A stretch of DNA of 64,000 nucleotides from Streptomyces formicae (GCF_002556545.1 NZ_CP022685.1:1674001-1738000), one strand, 5' to 3'; positions 40,672-49,553 are shown, numbered from the stretch's first letter. Notes: generated by a model not told the origin, from the letters alone. Program-made: numbers and translations.

Positions 40672-41868
40672 TCAGCGCAACGCCTCCTCCACCATCCGCA
40701 GAGTCCGCACCGACTGCTCCTCCTGCTCCGGGCCGCCGAGGCGCAAGGTGAACGCGGCGCTGGTCACGGCCGTGGCGCCGTCTGACGTGACGGCGCACTC
40801 GGAGACGCAGCCGAGGCTGGTGCCGCCGTGGAACCAGATGCCGTCGGCGATCCCCGGTACCGGTCGCCAGGCGATGCCGAGCCCGTAGCGGACGCCGGGT
40901 GCCGGGATCCAGTCGGGGGCGGGCACCGTCTCGCGCATCGCCGCCAGTTGGGCCGGGCGCAGCAGCCGTCCGCCGAACAGGGCCCGCAGGAACAGCCCGT
41001 GGTCGTGGGTCGTCGAGATGACGCAGCCGTCCGCTCCCCCGCCCTGGCCGACGGTCGTGTCGGTGGGCCCGGTCTCCTTCGGGAAGTACGTGTATCCGGT
41101 GGCGGTCGGCAGCGGCAGGTAGGGCGACGTGCCCGGCGTGAACGTGTGGCGCAGGCCGAGCGGTTCGATGATCCGCTCGTGCACCTCCTGGGCCCAGGGA
41201 CGTCCCGTGACCGCCTCGACGACCAGCCCGGCCACGACGTAGTTGGTGTTGGAGTAGCCCCAACGCCGCTCCCCCGCCGGGTCGTCGGCGTCGGGCAGCC
41301 ACCCCGGCGGCTCGCCGACGGCCGCCGCCACCTGCTCCTCGGGTCGCTGCGCGCGGAACCGGTTGCGGCGGTAGGCGTCGGGCGTGAACTCGCCGGGGTC
41401 AGCGCCGACGGCGAAGTAGTCGTTGAGGCCGCTGGTCTGCCGCAGCAGGTTGGCGACGGTGATCCGGCGGCCGTCGTTGCCGTGGCCCCTGACGACTCCC
41501 GGCAGCCACCGTTCGACGGTGTCGGTGAGCTTCAGGCGTCCCTCGCCGACGAGTTGGAGGACGACGGTGGCGGTGAAGGTCTTGGTGTCGCTGCCGATCC
41601 GGTAGTACGCGTCGTGGGGCACCGGTCCCCGCGATCCGAGCTCGGCGACGCCCGCGCGGGCCCGCGTGCTCCCGTGCGCGCCCTGCACCTCGGCGATGAC
41701 ACCGGACACTCCGGCGGCCCGGATGGCTTCGACGTTCTTCTGGAGGGGAGAACCGGCAGGGCCCGAGCGGCGCGCCCGGGGCTCGGAGGCCCTCGCCTCC
41801 GTCGTCGCGACCGCCCCGCCGAGCAACGCCGCTGCGGTGGCCGCGAGTCCGGCACGTCTGGTGATCAT
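40672..41868 (-). CDS. Exported class C beta-lactamase-like serine hydrolase / D-alanyl-D-alanine carboxypeptidase
   Basis: A 398-residue secreted enzyme. The signal (MITRRAGLAATAAALLGG, twin Arg) is cleaved near ARA. The penicillin-binding fold shows SDTK near residue 92 (nucleophile Ser and Lys), YSNTNY near 205 (Tyr/Asn) and HGGTS near 340. It is closest to Streptomyces R61-type DD-carboxypeptidases and esterases. It starts inside the stop of the upstream peptidase gene (4 bp overlap), so the two exported hydrolases are co-translated. Confidence 0.92.
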   Translation of the reverse strand: MITRRAGLAATAAALLGGAVATTEARASEPRARRSGPAGSPLQKNVEAIRAAGVSGVIAEVQGAHGSTRARAGVAELGSRGPVPHDAYYRIGSDTKTFTATVVLQLVGEGRLKLTDTVERWLPGVVRGHGNDGRRITVANLLRQTSGLNDYFAVGADPGEFTPDAYRRNRFRAQRPEEQVAAAVGEPPGWLPDADDPAGERRWGYSNTNYVVAGLVVEAVTGRPWAQEVHERIIEPLGLRHTFTPGTSPYLPLPTATGYTYFPKETGPTDTTVGQGGGADGCVISTTHDHGLFLRALFGGRLLRPAQLAAMRETVPAPDWIPAPGVRYGLGIAWRPVPGIADGIWFHGGTSLGCVSECAVTSDGATAVTSAAFTLRLGGPEQEEQSVRTLRMVEEALR

Positions 41869-43361
41869 CGCTGTGCCCCCGTCTTCTCGTCGGGGTGCGC
41901 GCAGGTCACGTCGGCGGCGGGCAGCTTGCCGTCGCGCAGGTACGCGTTGACGGTCCGGTCGGCGCACGGGACGGGCGTGAGCCCCGCACTGCCACGGCCG
42001 TACACGCCGTGCGAGCGGATGTCGGCCGTGAGCAGCCGGGATCCCTTGAGCTTGCGGTGCAGCGCGAGCGCGCCCTCGTAGGGGACGTTGTTGTCCAGGC
42101 GGGCCTGGAGCATCAGGACGGGCACCTTGTTGTCGACCTTCGTGCCGGGCTCGCGGGGCTCCGAGTCCCAGAACGCGCACGGAGCGATCATCGAGTTCAC
42201 ATAGGGCCCGAAGACCGGCTGGTCGGCCCGGCTGCGCTCCATGTTCTTCCAGTACGTCTCCGGGTCCTTGGGCCAGCCGCCCGCGGGCCAGCCGCCGTCG
42301 CCGCACATGAACATCGCGCCGCCGAGCATGCTGTTCTCCACCTCGGGCGAGTTGAGGAACGCCAGCATCGCGGCGAGGGCGGGCCCGGGCTCGACCTCCT
42401 CACCGGCGGCCGCCCTCGTCAAGTCGTCGACCATGCCCGCGAGTTGTCCGTCGTTCTCCTCGTGCTGCACGAGCTGCTTGAACATGAGCCGCACCAGCTT
42501 CGCGTCAAGGCGCTGCCCGGCGACCGGGATGGGGTGCCGCTCCGCGCGGGCGAGGAGCTTCTCCATGTCGGCCCGCACGCCGGGGGACAGGGCCGCCTCC
42601 GCGGGCGCCCCCGACCGCTGGAACAGCTCGTACTGCGTGGCGGCCGGGTCGGTCGACGAGTCGATCACGATCCGGTCGGCCCGGCGCGGGAACATCTGCG
42701 TGTAGACGGCGCCCAGGTCCGCTCCGTACGAGACCCCGTAGTACGACATCCTGCGCTCGCCCAGCGCGGCGCGGATCGCGTCCATGTCGCGGGCGACGTT
42801 GCGGGTCGAGGCGTGCGGAAGGAGCGCGGCGTTGTCGCCGTGTTCCTGGCAGCGGCGCGCGGTGTCGCGGGCGGCGCGCGTCGCGGCGTCGAAGTCCTCG
42901 CGCGGCGTGGTGGTCTCCCCCGGCGGGACGGGGCGCGGCGCGGGGCCGCAGGTGAGCGGGGTACTCTCGCCGAGGAAGCGCGGGTCGAAGCCGATCAGGT
43001 CGTAGCGGTCCGCGACGTCCTTCAAGGTGGGGCGCAGGGAGAGGGTGGTGGCCAGGCCCGTGCCGCCGGGGCCGCCCGGGTTGGAGAGCAGGATGCCGCG
43101 CCGCTTACCGGGCGACTTCGCCTTGATCCGGGAGATCGCGATGTCGATCGTACGGCCGCGGGGGTCGCTGTAGTCGAGCGGAACGGCCACCTTCGCGCAC
43201 TGCGCGCCCGCCTCGTTCAGCTCCTTCTGCGCGGCGGAGCAGGCGCCCCAGTTCACGGCCTCGCGAGGGCCGCGCGGCGAGTCGTGCGGGGCGGCCGCGG
43301 CCCCCGTGGCGAGGAGTCCTGCGAGGCCGAGGCCCGCGGTGACTGCTGACGCGATGCGCAT
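41865..43361 (-). CDS. Secreted tripeptidyl-aminopeptidase-like alpha/beta hydrolase
   Basis: A 498-residue secreted serine peptidase of the Streptomyces TAP/SlpD/SlpE type. Signal peptide residues 1-24 (AVTAGLGLAGLLATGAAA). The oxyanion segment ILLSNPGGPGGTG is near residue 90, the nucleophile elbow SYYGVSYGADLG near 215, and the C-terminal TAP domain has RLDNNVPYEGALALHRKL (Asp) and RSHGVYG (His). AAGGAG four bases upstream fixes the start. It is divergent from the aldo/keto reductase gene. Confidence 0.93.
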   Translation of the reverse strand: MRIASAVTAGLGLAGLLATGAAAAPHDSPRGPREAVNWGACSAAQKELNEAGAQCAKVAVPLDYSDPRGRTIDIAISRIKAKSPGKRRGILLSNPGGPGGTGLATTLSLRPTLKDVADRYDLIGFDPRFLGESTPLTCGPAPRPVPPGETTTPREDFDAATRAARDTARRCQEHGDNAALLPHASTRNVARDMDAIRAALGERRMSYYGVSYGADLGAVYTQMFPRRADRIVIDSSTDPAATQYELFQRSGAPAEAALSPGVRADMEKLLARAERHPIPVAGQRLDAKLVRLMFKQLVQHEENDGQLAGMVDDLTRAAAGEEVEPGPALAAMLAFLNSPEVENSMLGGAMFMCGDGGWPAGGWPKDPETYWKNMERSRADQPVFGPYVNSMIAPCAFWDSEPREPGTKVDNKVPVLMLQARLDNNVPYEGALALHRKLKGSRLLTADIRSHGVYGRGSAGLTPVPCADRTVNAYLRDGKLPAADVTCAHPDEKTGAQR

Positions 43362-43552
43362 CGTGCTCCTTGGTGCGTTCCGGTGGGTGGACGTTCGGGC
43401 GAACGTGTGAGCGGAAGTGCTGATCACGACAGTAGGAGCGCGCCCGGGGCCGGACCATCGGGCTCTCCGCCCGAACTCCCCGGGGGAAAGCCCTACTTGC
43501 CTGCTGTGGATCTCCAGCCGCCGCGCCCCGCTGAAAGGCCGCCGCGGCCCGG

Positions 43553-43583
43553 TTGACCTGGAGTTCTCTCCAACTCATAAGGT
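43553..43583 (+). promoter_or_regulatory. MerR-type promoter (19 bp spacer) of the aldo/keto reductase gene
   Basis: TTGACC (43553-43558) and TAAGGT (43578-43583) are separated by 19 bp instead of 17. ACCT (43556-43559) and AGGT (43580-43583), plus GAGTT and AACTC, give an inverted repeat filling the spacer. This is the hallmark of genes activated by MerR-family regulators. No merR gene lies in the neighbourhood. Confidence 0.7.
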
Positions 43584-43621
43584 CATGCACGTTCATCGGG
43601 AACGACCCAGGAGGTTTCACC

Positions 43622-44611
43622 ATGACCAGCCTTCCCACGCGACGCCTCGGCGCACTGACCGTCTCGGCGCAGGGGCTCGGGTGCATGGGGATGAGCCATG
43701 GCTACGGCACGTCGGACGACGCTCAGTCGATGGCGACGATCCACCGTGCCCTCGACCTCGGCACCACCCTGCTCGACACCTCCGACTTCTACGGCTCCGG
43801 CCACAACGAGCAGCTCCTCGGCCGCGCGCTCGCCGGGCCCCGGCGCGAACAGGCCGTCATCGCCACCAAGTTCGGCTTCGCCAACCGGCTGGGCGAGCCC
43901 CTGGACATCCGGGGCGACGCGGCGTACGTCCACGAGGCGTGCGACGCCTCGCTGCGGCGCCTGGGCGTCGACCACATCGACCTGTACTACCTGCACCGGG
44001 TGGACAAGTCGGTGCCGATCGAGGAGACCGTCGGCGCGATGGCCGAGCTGGTCGAGGCGGGCAAGGTGCGCCACCTCGGGCTCTCCGAGGCGAGCGCGCG
44101 CACGATCCGGCGGGCGCACGCCGTGCACCCGATCGCCGCGCTCCAGAGCGAGTGGTCGCTGTGGACCAGGGACCTGGAGGCGGAGATCGTGCCGGTCTGC
44201 CGTGAACTCGGCATCGGCATCGTGCCGTTCTCGCCGCTCGGCCGAGGCTTCCTCACCGGCCGCTACACCACGCTCGACGGGCTGCCCGAGGACGATCTGC
44301 GGCGCACCCAGCCCCGCTTCACCGACGGCAACCTGGAGCGGAACCTGAGGATCGTGCGGACGCTGGACGAGCTCGCCGCCGCGAAGGGCGTCACGGCGGG
44401 GCAGCTCGCGCTCGCCTGGGTGCAGCACCGCGGCGACGACGTGGTGCCGATCCCCGGCACGCGCCGCCAGGCGTACCTGGAGGAGAACCTCGCCGCGGTC
44501 GCGATCGAGCTGTCCGCCGACGAGCTCGCCGCGATCGACGCGGCGGCCCCCGCGGGCGGGGTCGCGGGCACGCGGTACGACGAGCGGAGCCTCTCCGTGG
44601 TCGACCGGTAG
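43622..44611 (+). CDS. Aldo/keto reductase (YajO/AKR13-like)
   Basis: NADPH-dependent reductase, 329 residues, TIM barrel. The N-terminus [16 protein letters not shown] is the AKR13 pattern. [23 protein letters not shown] holds the catalytic Asp/Tyr, IATKFGF the Lys and LYYLHRVD the His. [12 protein letters not shown] and [16 protein letters not shown] complete the cofactor site. AGGAGG seven bases upstream is a strong ribosome site. The MerR-type promoter suggests induction by a ligand or by redox stress. Confidence 0.94.
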   Translation: MTSLPTRRLGALTVSAQGLGCMGMSHGYGTSDDAQSMATIHRALDLGTTLLDTSDFYGSGHNEQLLGRALAGPRREQAVIATKFGFANRLGEPLDIRGDAAYVHEACDASLRRLGVDHIDLYYLHRVDKSVPIEETVGAMAELVEAGKVRHLGLSEASARTIRRAHAVHPIAALQSEWSLWTRDLEAEIVPVCRELGIGIVPFSPLGRGFLTGRYTTLDGLPEDDLRRTQPRFTDGNLERNLRIVRTLDELAAAKGVTAGQLALAWVQHRGDDVVPIPGTRRQAYLEENLAAVAIELSADELAAIDAAAPAGGVAGTRYDERSLSVVDR

Positions 44612-44655
44612 CCCGGTCGCCGGGGCGGCGCGCGGCGGGACGTAGCCTCGACGGC

Positions 44656-45228
44656 ATGCCCTTCCCCGATGAGAGTGCCCACCCGCTGACGGTCGTGGAC
44701 TCTCAGGACACCTGGCCCGGGGAGTTCGCGCGCGTCGCGGAGCGGTTGCGCCCCGCACTCGGCGGTCTCGCGGTCGCCGTCGACCACGTGGGCTCGACGG
44801 CCGTGCCGGGGCTCGCGGCCAAGGACTGCGTCGACGTGCAGGTGCGGGTGGCCTCCCTGGACGAGGAGCAGGTCGTGCCACGGCTCGCGGCGATCGGCTT
44901 CCGCTGCCGTCCCGAGCCGTGGAACCGCTCCGAGATCTCGTTCGGCCACCCCGGCCGCAAGCTGGTCTTCGCGCCCCCGGTGGGCGCCCGCCGCTGCAAC
45001 GTCCATCTGCGCGTGGACGGCCGCTCGAACGCCCAGTACGCGCTGCTCTTCCGGGACTACCTGCGCGCGGACCGCGTGGCCCGCGAGGCGTGGGGCGCCT
45101 TCAAGCGGCGGCTCGCGCGGAGCGTCGGCACCCTTGAGGAGTACGGACGGATCAAGGCACCGGCGACCGACGCCCTGATGGCCGGGGCGCAGCTCTGGGC
45201 GATCCAGACGGACTGGAGCCCGCGATGA
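44656..45228 (+). CDS. GrpB family (UPF0157) nucleotidyltransferase-like protein
   Basis: A 190-residue protein with the GrpB pattern VDHVGSTAVPGLAAKDCVDVQVRV near residues 37-60 (GS followed by D-D, a minimal nucleotidyltransferase core). NVHLRVDGRSNAQYALLFRDYLRAD carries the conserved His and Arg. Sometimes fused to dephospho-CoA kinase, but here it stands alone. The biochemical role is not settled. Its stop overlaps the next start by four bases. Confidence 0.9.
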   Translation: MPFPDESAHPLTVVDSQDTWPGEFARVAERLRPALGGLAVAVDHVGSTAVPGLAAKDCVDVQVRVASLDEEQVVPRLAAIGFRCRPEPWNRSEISFGHPGRKLVFAPPVGARRCNVHLRVDGRSNAQYALLFRDYLRADRVAREAWGAFKRRLARSVGTLEEYGRIKAPATDALMAGAQLWAIQTDWSPR

Positions 45229-45764
45229 CCTCACGACGGGACGCCGACCAGCACCCCCTACCGGACGCCGCAGCCCACCACCCCGTACCGGACGCCCTCG
45301 TCCACCTCGCGGGCACCTGGCACGTGGAACGCACCGTCCGCGACCTCGCCGACGGCTCCGAAGGCCACTTCAGCGGCACCGTGCGCTTCACCCCGCTGCC
45401 CGCGCCGGACGAGGGCGGCCTCCTCCACCACGAGTCGGGCACCTTCACCTGGCACGGCACCGCACGGCCCGCCGAGCGCACCCTGCGCTTCCTGCCGGGC
45501 GAGGTACCGGGCACCGCCCGCGTCGAGTTCGCCGACGGGCGCCCCTTCCACGACCTCGACCTGCGCACCGGCCGCCACACGGCGGACCACCCGTGCGCCG
45601 CCGACCTCTACCGCGGCGATTTCGAGGTGGCCGACGAGGACCACTGGCGGACCCGGTGGCGGGTCGGCGGGCCCGCCAAGGACCTGCTGCTGATCACGGA
45701 GTACGTACGGGTACCGGCGCGTCCAGCCGCAGGTTCCAGCGCCCGCCGTGGCCGGTCAGGGTGA
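45225..45764 (+). CDS. DUF6314 family protein
   Basis: A 179-residue protein; the domain runs from LVHLAGTWHVERTVRDLADGS near residue 26 to DHWRTRWRVGGPAKDLLLITEY near 155. The pattern (GTW opening, beta strands, final RW-V-GPAKD) resembles lipocalin-like barrels such as nitrobindin. Function unknown. The last ~23 codons overlap the 3' end of the convergent phosphatase-fold gene. The sequence after ITEYVRV looks non-conserved and may be read-through into its neighbour's antisense. Confidence 0.85.
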   Translation: MTSRRDADQHPLPDAAAHHPVPDALVHLAGTWHVERTVRDLADGSEGHFSGTVRFTPLPAPDEGGLLHHESGTFTWHGTARPAERTLRFLPGEVPGTARVEFADGRPFHDLDLRTGRHTADHPCAADLYRGDFEVADEDHWRTRWRVGGPAKDLLLITEYVRVPARPAAGSSARRGRSG

Positions 45765-46284
45765 CGGTGGAGAGCGGGCGCATGTCGACGTTCCAGTACG
45801 TCGACGGGGGCGCCTTCAGGCCGTGGACGAGTGCCGCGCGCACCACGGCCGGCTCGGCGACCGCGAGGATCCTGGCGCCGTCGCCGACCGGACGGGTGTC
45901 GAGCCAGCCGCCGATCCGTGAGATGAAGGCGAGCAGCGACTCGCCGCCGTGCGGCGCCGAGCGCGGGTCGCTCAGCCAGGCGTCGACGGCGGCCGGTTCG
46001 CGCGCGGTGACCTCGGCGAGGGTCAGGCCGCGCCACCGCCCCATGTCGCAGTCGCGCAGCGCGGGCTGGGCGAGCGGGCAGAAGCCCAGCGCGTCGCCGG
46101 TGGCGCGGCTGCGCGCGGTGGGCGAGCAGTAGCGCAACTCGGCGACGCCGAGCGGCAGGAGCGCGGGGGCGGCGGACCGCACCTCGTGCCACCCCGCCTG
46201 GTCGAGCGGCCGGTCGTCGTCGAAGCGCTCCGCGAGCAGTGAGCCGCTCCGCGCGGCGGCGATGAGTGTGACGCGAGCGTGCAT
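45694..46284 (-). CDS. Histidine-phosphatase-fold protein lacking catalytic histidines
   Basis: A 196-residue member of the phosphoglycerate mutase-like superfamily. The expected RHG reads AARSG (residues ~10-14), and the second-His segment reads VAEPAVVRAAL instead of SHGG-type. Other features are kept: ERFDDDRPLDQAGWHEV, ELRYCSPTARSRATGDAL, MGRWRGLTLAEV and HGGESLLAFISRI. So it is likely a non-catalytic relative. From memory similar proteins sit near cobalt-transport CbtA/CbtB genes in Streptomyces, but none are here. The 3' end overlaps DUF6314 by 71 bp. Confidence 0.85.
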   Translation of the reverse strand: MHARVTLIAAARSGSLLAERFDDDRPLDQAGWHEVRSAAPALLPLGVAELRYCSPTARSRATGDALGFCPLAQPALRDCDMGRWRGLTLAEVTAREPAAVDAWLSDPRSAPHGGESLLAFISRIGGWLDTRPVGDGARILAVAEPAVVRAALVHGLKAPPSTYWNVDMRPLSTVTLTGHGGRWNLRLDAPVPVRTP

Positions 46285-46338
46285 GCGGTGATGTTGGGGC
46301 GCGCGGGAGCGCAGGTCAAGGGCTCAACCGGGGCGTGC

Positions 46339-46782
46339 TCACTGGTTGCCGAGCGCCATCCACTTCTCCGGGTTCTCCAGGGGCGCGAAGCCGAGCTTCT
46401 CGTAGACGCCGTGCGCGTCGGCCGTGGCGAGCAGGATCCGGCGCACGCCGAACGGCTCCAGGTGCGCGCGGACCCCGGCGACGAGGGCGGTGCCGAGTCC
46501 CTTGCCGCGGGCGGCCGGGTCGACGTACACGTCGCAGAGCCAGGCGAAGGTGGCCCGGTCGGTCACCACGCGGGCGTAGGCGACCTGTTCGCCCGAAGCC
46601 TCGTCGTAGACGCCGAAGTTGACCGAGCCCGCGATCGCCGCGTCCTGCTTCTCGCGGGTCCGTCCGAGCGCCCAGTAGGCGTCGGTGGAGAGCCACCGGT
46701 GGACGCGCGCGGCGTCGATGCGGGCGGGGTCGGCGGACATCTCGTAGCCGTCGGCCATGCCGGGTCCTGTGCTGTCGCTCAT
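46339..46782 (-). CDS. GNAT-family N-acetyltransferase
   Basis: A compact 147-residue acetyltransferase. DARVHRWLSTDAYWALGRTREKQDAAI opens the domain. WLCDVYVDPAARGKGLGTALVAGVRAHLE (residues ~83-110) contains the acetyl-CoA loop RGKGLG, and ATADAHGVYEKLGFAPL the C-terminal conserved Tyr. Substrate unknown. The start is not certain; ATGs at codons 1, 9 and 15 are possible. Confidence 0.9.
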   Translation of the reverse strand: MSDSTGPGMADGYEMSADPARIDAARVHRWLSTDAYWALGRTREKQDAAIAGSVNFGVYDEASGEQVAYARVVTDRATFAWLCDVYVDPAARGKGLGTALVAGVRAHLEPFGVRRILLATADAHGVYEKLGFAPLENPEKWMALGNQ

Positions 46783-46870
46783 CCCCCGACCCTGCCAGCC
46801 GGCCGACGCGCCGTCGAGCCCGTTTCGCCGGGCGGACCGGCCACCTGGTCCGGTCGCACCGGGCCCGGGC

Positions 46871-48307
46871 TCACCCGAGGACTTCGTCGCAGGCGGCCCT
46901 GAGCCTGCGTACGCCCTCCGCGATCTCCCCCCTCCCCGCGACGCCCGCGAAGCTCAGCCTGAGGTACGCCGCCGGGGGTTCGGCCGCGAAGTACGGCCGC
47001 CCCGGGGCGACGGCGACGCCCGCGCGCAGGGCCGCGGAGACCAGCGCCGCCTCGTTCGTGCCGTCGGGCATGCGCAGCCACAGGTGGTAGCCGCCCGCCG
47101 GGACGTGCGGCGCCGCGAACTCGGGGAAGCGCAGCCGCAGCGCCGCCGCCATCGCGTCCCTGCGGTCCTTCAACTCGCCCGCCACGGCCCGCAGATGGCG
47201 CGGCCAGGCGGGCGAGCCCACCAGTTCGAGCGCCGCCTCCTGCAAGGGGCGCGGCACGAAGAAGTGGTCGACGACCTGGATGGCGCGCAGCCGTTCGAGG
47301 ACGGGACCGCGGGCGACGAGCGCGCTCACCCGGAAGCTCGGCGACGTGGCCTTGGTGAGCGAGCAGACGTGCACGACGACGCCGTCGCGGTCGTCGGAGG
47401 CGAGCGGCCTCGGCAGCGGCCCCGCGTCCTCGTGCACCAGTCGGCGTACGAAGTCGTCCTCGATGACGAACGCGCCCGCCGCGCGGGCGATCCGCAGCAC
47501 CTCGGGGCGGCGCGCGGCGGACAGCACCGCACCCGTCGGGTTCTGGAAGAGCGGCTGGCACACCAGGACCCGCGCCCCCGTCGCCCGGAACGCCGCATCG
47601 AGCAGGTCGGGGCGCACGCCGTCGGTGTCCACCGGGACCGGCACCGGGCGCAGGCCCGCGGCGCGGGCGATGGCCAGCATTCCCGGGTAGGTGGGCGACT
47701 CGACGAGCACGGGGGCGCCGGGCGGGGCGAGCGCCCGCAGCGCCGTCGTCAGGGCGCTCTGCCCGCCCGCCGTGATGAGCACCTCGGCGGCCGTGATCGC
47801 CCCGCCGATCCCCCGCGCGAACCACTCCCGCAGCTCCGTGAGGCCGTCGACGGGCGGCCGCCCCCACGCGCCGGGCCGCCGTCCCGCGCGGGCGAGCGCC
47901 GCCGCCATGGCGCGCTCGGGCTGGAGCGAGGCGTCCAGATAGCCGCCGTTGAACTCGATGACGCCGGGCGCGGGCGCGGCCAGGGTGACCAGGACGCCGG
48001 AGGCGTCGACAGCGCGCGGCACCGGTTCCGCCGCGGCGTCGGCGCTCAGCGTCACCTCCTGCCAGGACGTGTCACCGGCCGGGGCCGCGGCGGCCTGCGG
48101 CTCGGCGCGGAAGACCCCCGCGCCGGGCCGGGTGACGACGAGCCCCTCGGCGGCCAGCTGCCCCAGGGCCCGCGACACGGTCACCGGGCTGACCCTGAAC
48201 CGCTCGACCAGGGCCCGGCTCGATGGGAGCTTTCCACCTGGAGAGTAGCGGTCCAGCTCATCTCGCAGCTGTTTCGCCAATTCGCTCACACTGCTACCGT
48301 CATGCAT
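46871..48307 (-). CDS. MocR-family (GntR HTH + aminotransferase-like) regulator
   Basis: A 478-residue chimera. The N-terminal ~70 residues are a GntR winged HTH (GGKLPSSRALVERFRVSPVTVSRALGQLAAEGLVVTRPGAGVF). Residues ~100-478 are an aspartate-aminotransferase-like domain with LITAGGQSALTTALRAL and CSLTKATSPSFRVS, where the Lys would bind PLP. Members such as PdxR and GabR sense PLP adducts and control neighbouring metabolism or transport. The start ATG 48307 shares a palindrome with the divergent EamA start; GTG 48289 is an alternative. It probably regulates that transporter. Confidence 0.92.
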   Translation of the reverse strand: MHDGSSVSELAKQLRDELDRYSPGGKLPSSRALVERFRVSPVTVSRALGQLAAEGLVVTRPGAGVFRAEPQAAAAPAGDTSWQEVTLSADAAAEPVPRAVDASGVLVTLAAPAPGVIEFNGGYLDASLQPERAMAAALARAGRRPGAWGRPPVDGLTELREWFARGIGGAITAAEVLITAGGQSALTTALRALAPPGAPVLVESPTYPGMLAIARAAGLRPVPVPVDTDGVRPDLLDAAFRATGARVLVCQPLFQNPTGAVLSAARRPEVLRIARAAGAFVIEDDFVRRLVHEDAGPLPRPLASDDRDGVVVHVCSLTKATSPSFRVSALVARGPVLERLRAIQVVDHFFVPRPLQEAALELVGSPAWPRHLRAVAGELKDRRDAMAAALRLRFPEFAAPHVPAGGYHLWLRMPDGTNEAALVSAALRAGVAVAPGRPYFAAEPPAAYLRLSFAGVAGRGEIAEGVRRLRAACDEVLG

Positions 48308-48347
48308 GACAGCACAGGATAGCGCTACTCGTCCGACCCGGATAGCG
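48299..48347. promoter_or_regulatory. Shared start-codon palindrome and direct repeats between MocR and EamA genes
   Basis: GTCATGCATGAC (48299-48310) contains the start codons of both genes. GGATAGCG occurs twice as a direct repeat (48317-48324 and 48340-48347), a typical MocR-site layout. On the minus strand TATCCT lies eight bases before the MocR ATG, suggesting leaderless transcription. Confidence 0.55.
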
Positions 48348-49244
48348 GTCGAGGCCGCGGAGACACCCGGCACCACCGCGCACGGCTCACGCCGCACCGG
48401 CACCCTGCTCGCCGCCCTCGGCGTCACCGCCTTCTCGCTCACCTTCCCGGCCACCGCCTGGGGCCTTGAGGGCATCGGCCCCTGGAGCCTCGTGACGCTG
48501 CGGGGCGTGCTCAGCGCGCTCATCGCGGCCGGCTGTCTGCTCGCCCTGCGCGTCCCGGTCCCCGACCGCCGCCACTGGGCGGGGCTCGCGGTGGTCGGCG
48601 CCGGTGTCGTCGTCGGCTTCCCCCTGCTGACCACGCTCGCGCTGCAGACGTCCACCACCGCGCACGCGGCCGTCGTCGTGGGGCTGCTCCCCCTGACGAC
48701 CGCCGTCTTCTCCGCGCTGCGCACCGGCGCCCGGCCGTCCCGCGCCTTCTGGACGGCGGCGCTCGCCGGGGCCGCCGCGGTCATCGCCTTCACCGTGCAG
48801 CAGAGCGGCGGAGCGCTGACCACCGCCGACCTCTACCTCTTCGGCGCGCTCCTGATCTGCGCGGCGGGCTACACCGAGGGCGGCCGCCTGGCCCGCGAGA
48901 TGCCGGGCTGGCAGGTCATCGGCTGGGGCCTGATCCTCTGCCTGCCGCTCAACGCCGTCGGGGCGTGCGTCGCCCTGCAGCACGAGTCCTTCCAGCTCAC
49001 CGGGCACAGCACGGCGGGCCTGCTCTACTCCGCGATCGGCTCGCAGTTCCTCGGCCTGGTCGTCTGGTACCGGGGCATGGCGGCCATCGGCGTACCCAAG
49101 GCGAGTCAGCTGCAGCTCGCCCAGCCGCTCCTGACCCTGGTCTGGTCGGTGTTCCTGCTCGGCGAGCACCTCACCGTCGCCGCCCCGCTCACCGCGGCCG
49201 CCGCGCTCGTCTGCATCGCCGTCACCCAACGGGCCCGCGGCTGA
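48306..49244 (+). CDS. EamA/DMT-superfamily transporter
   Basis: A 312-residue exporter with ten predicted helices in two EamA halves (VTAFSLTFPATAWGL to FTVQQSG, and FGALLICAAGYTEGGRLAREMPG to the end). The second-half ending GVPKASQLQLAQPLLTLVWSVFLLGEHLTVAAPL is diagnostic. Such proteins export amino acids or other metabolites. It is divergent from, and probably controlled by, the MocR regulator. The ATG at 48306 is the only sensible start and has no ribosome site. Confidence 0.92.
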   Translation: MTAQDSATRPTRIAVEAAETPGTTAHGSRRTGTLLAALGVTAFSLTFPATAWGLEGIGPWSLVTLRGVLSALIAAGCLLALRVPVPDRRHWAGLAVVGAGVVVGFPLLTTLALQTSTTAHAAVVVGLLPLTTAVFSALRTGARPSRAFWTAALAGAAAVIAFTVQQSGGALTTADLYLFGALLICAAGYTEGGRLAREMPGWQVIGWGLILCLPLNAVGACVALQHESFQLTGHSTAGLLYSAIGSQFLGLVVWYRGMAAIGVPKASQLQLAQPLLTLVWSVFLLGEHLTVAAPLTAAAALVCIAVTQRARG

Positions 49245-49351
49245 CGGGTTACCGGTTCGACAGGCCCCAACTGCCGCCTCCCGTCGTACACTTGCGGCCA
49301 CGGATCGCGACCCTGGAACGGTCGACAGAGCGGGACGAGGGGGCACTCCAG

Positions 49352-49543
49352 ATGCGTGCAACCGTAGGCGACGAGCTGGTGGTGCACGGCAGGATCGTCG
49401 GGCAGCACGACCGCGTCGCACAGATCGTCGAGGTACTGGGCACGGACGGCGGTCCGCCGTACCGCGTCCGCTTCGAGGACGGTCACGAGACACTGATGTC
49501 GCCGGGCCCCGACACCGTCGTACGGCACCAGGACCCGGCGTAG
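49352..49543 (+). CDS. DUF1918 domain protein
   Basis: A 63-residue SH3-like small protein. The family pattern is complete: VGDELVVHGRIVGQHDRVAQIVEVLG then PPYRVRFEDGHETLMSPGPDTVV. Widespread in actinobacteria, often several per genome; function unknown. It ends 10 bp from the convergent GHL10 gene. Confidence 0.92.
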   Translation: MRATVGDELVVHGRIVGQHDRVAQIVEVLGTDGGPPYRVRFEDGHETLMSPGPDTVVRHQDPA

Positions 49544-49553
49544 CCCACCGGGC

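Noticed and set aside
40346..40785. Separate small genes after the MFS stop
   Set aside because: The open frames there are displaced copies of the MFS 3' end without start signals, and the last one runs antisense into the serine hydrolase gene.
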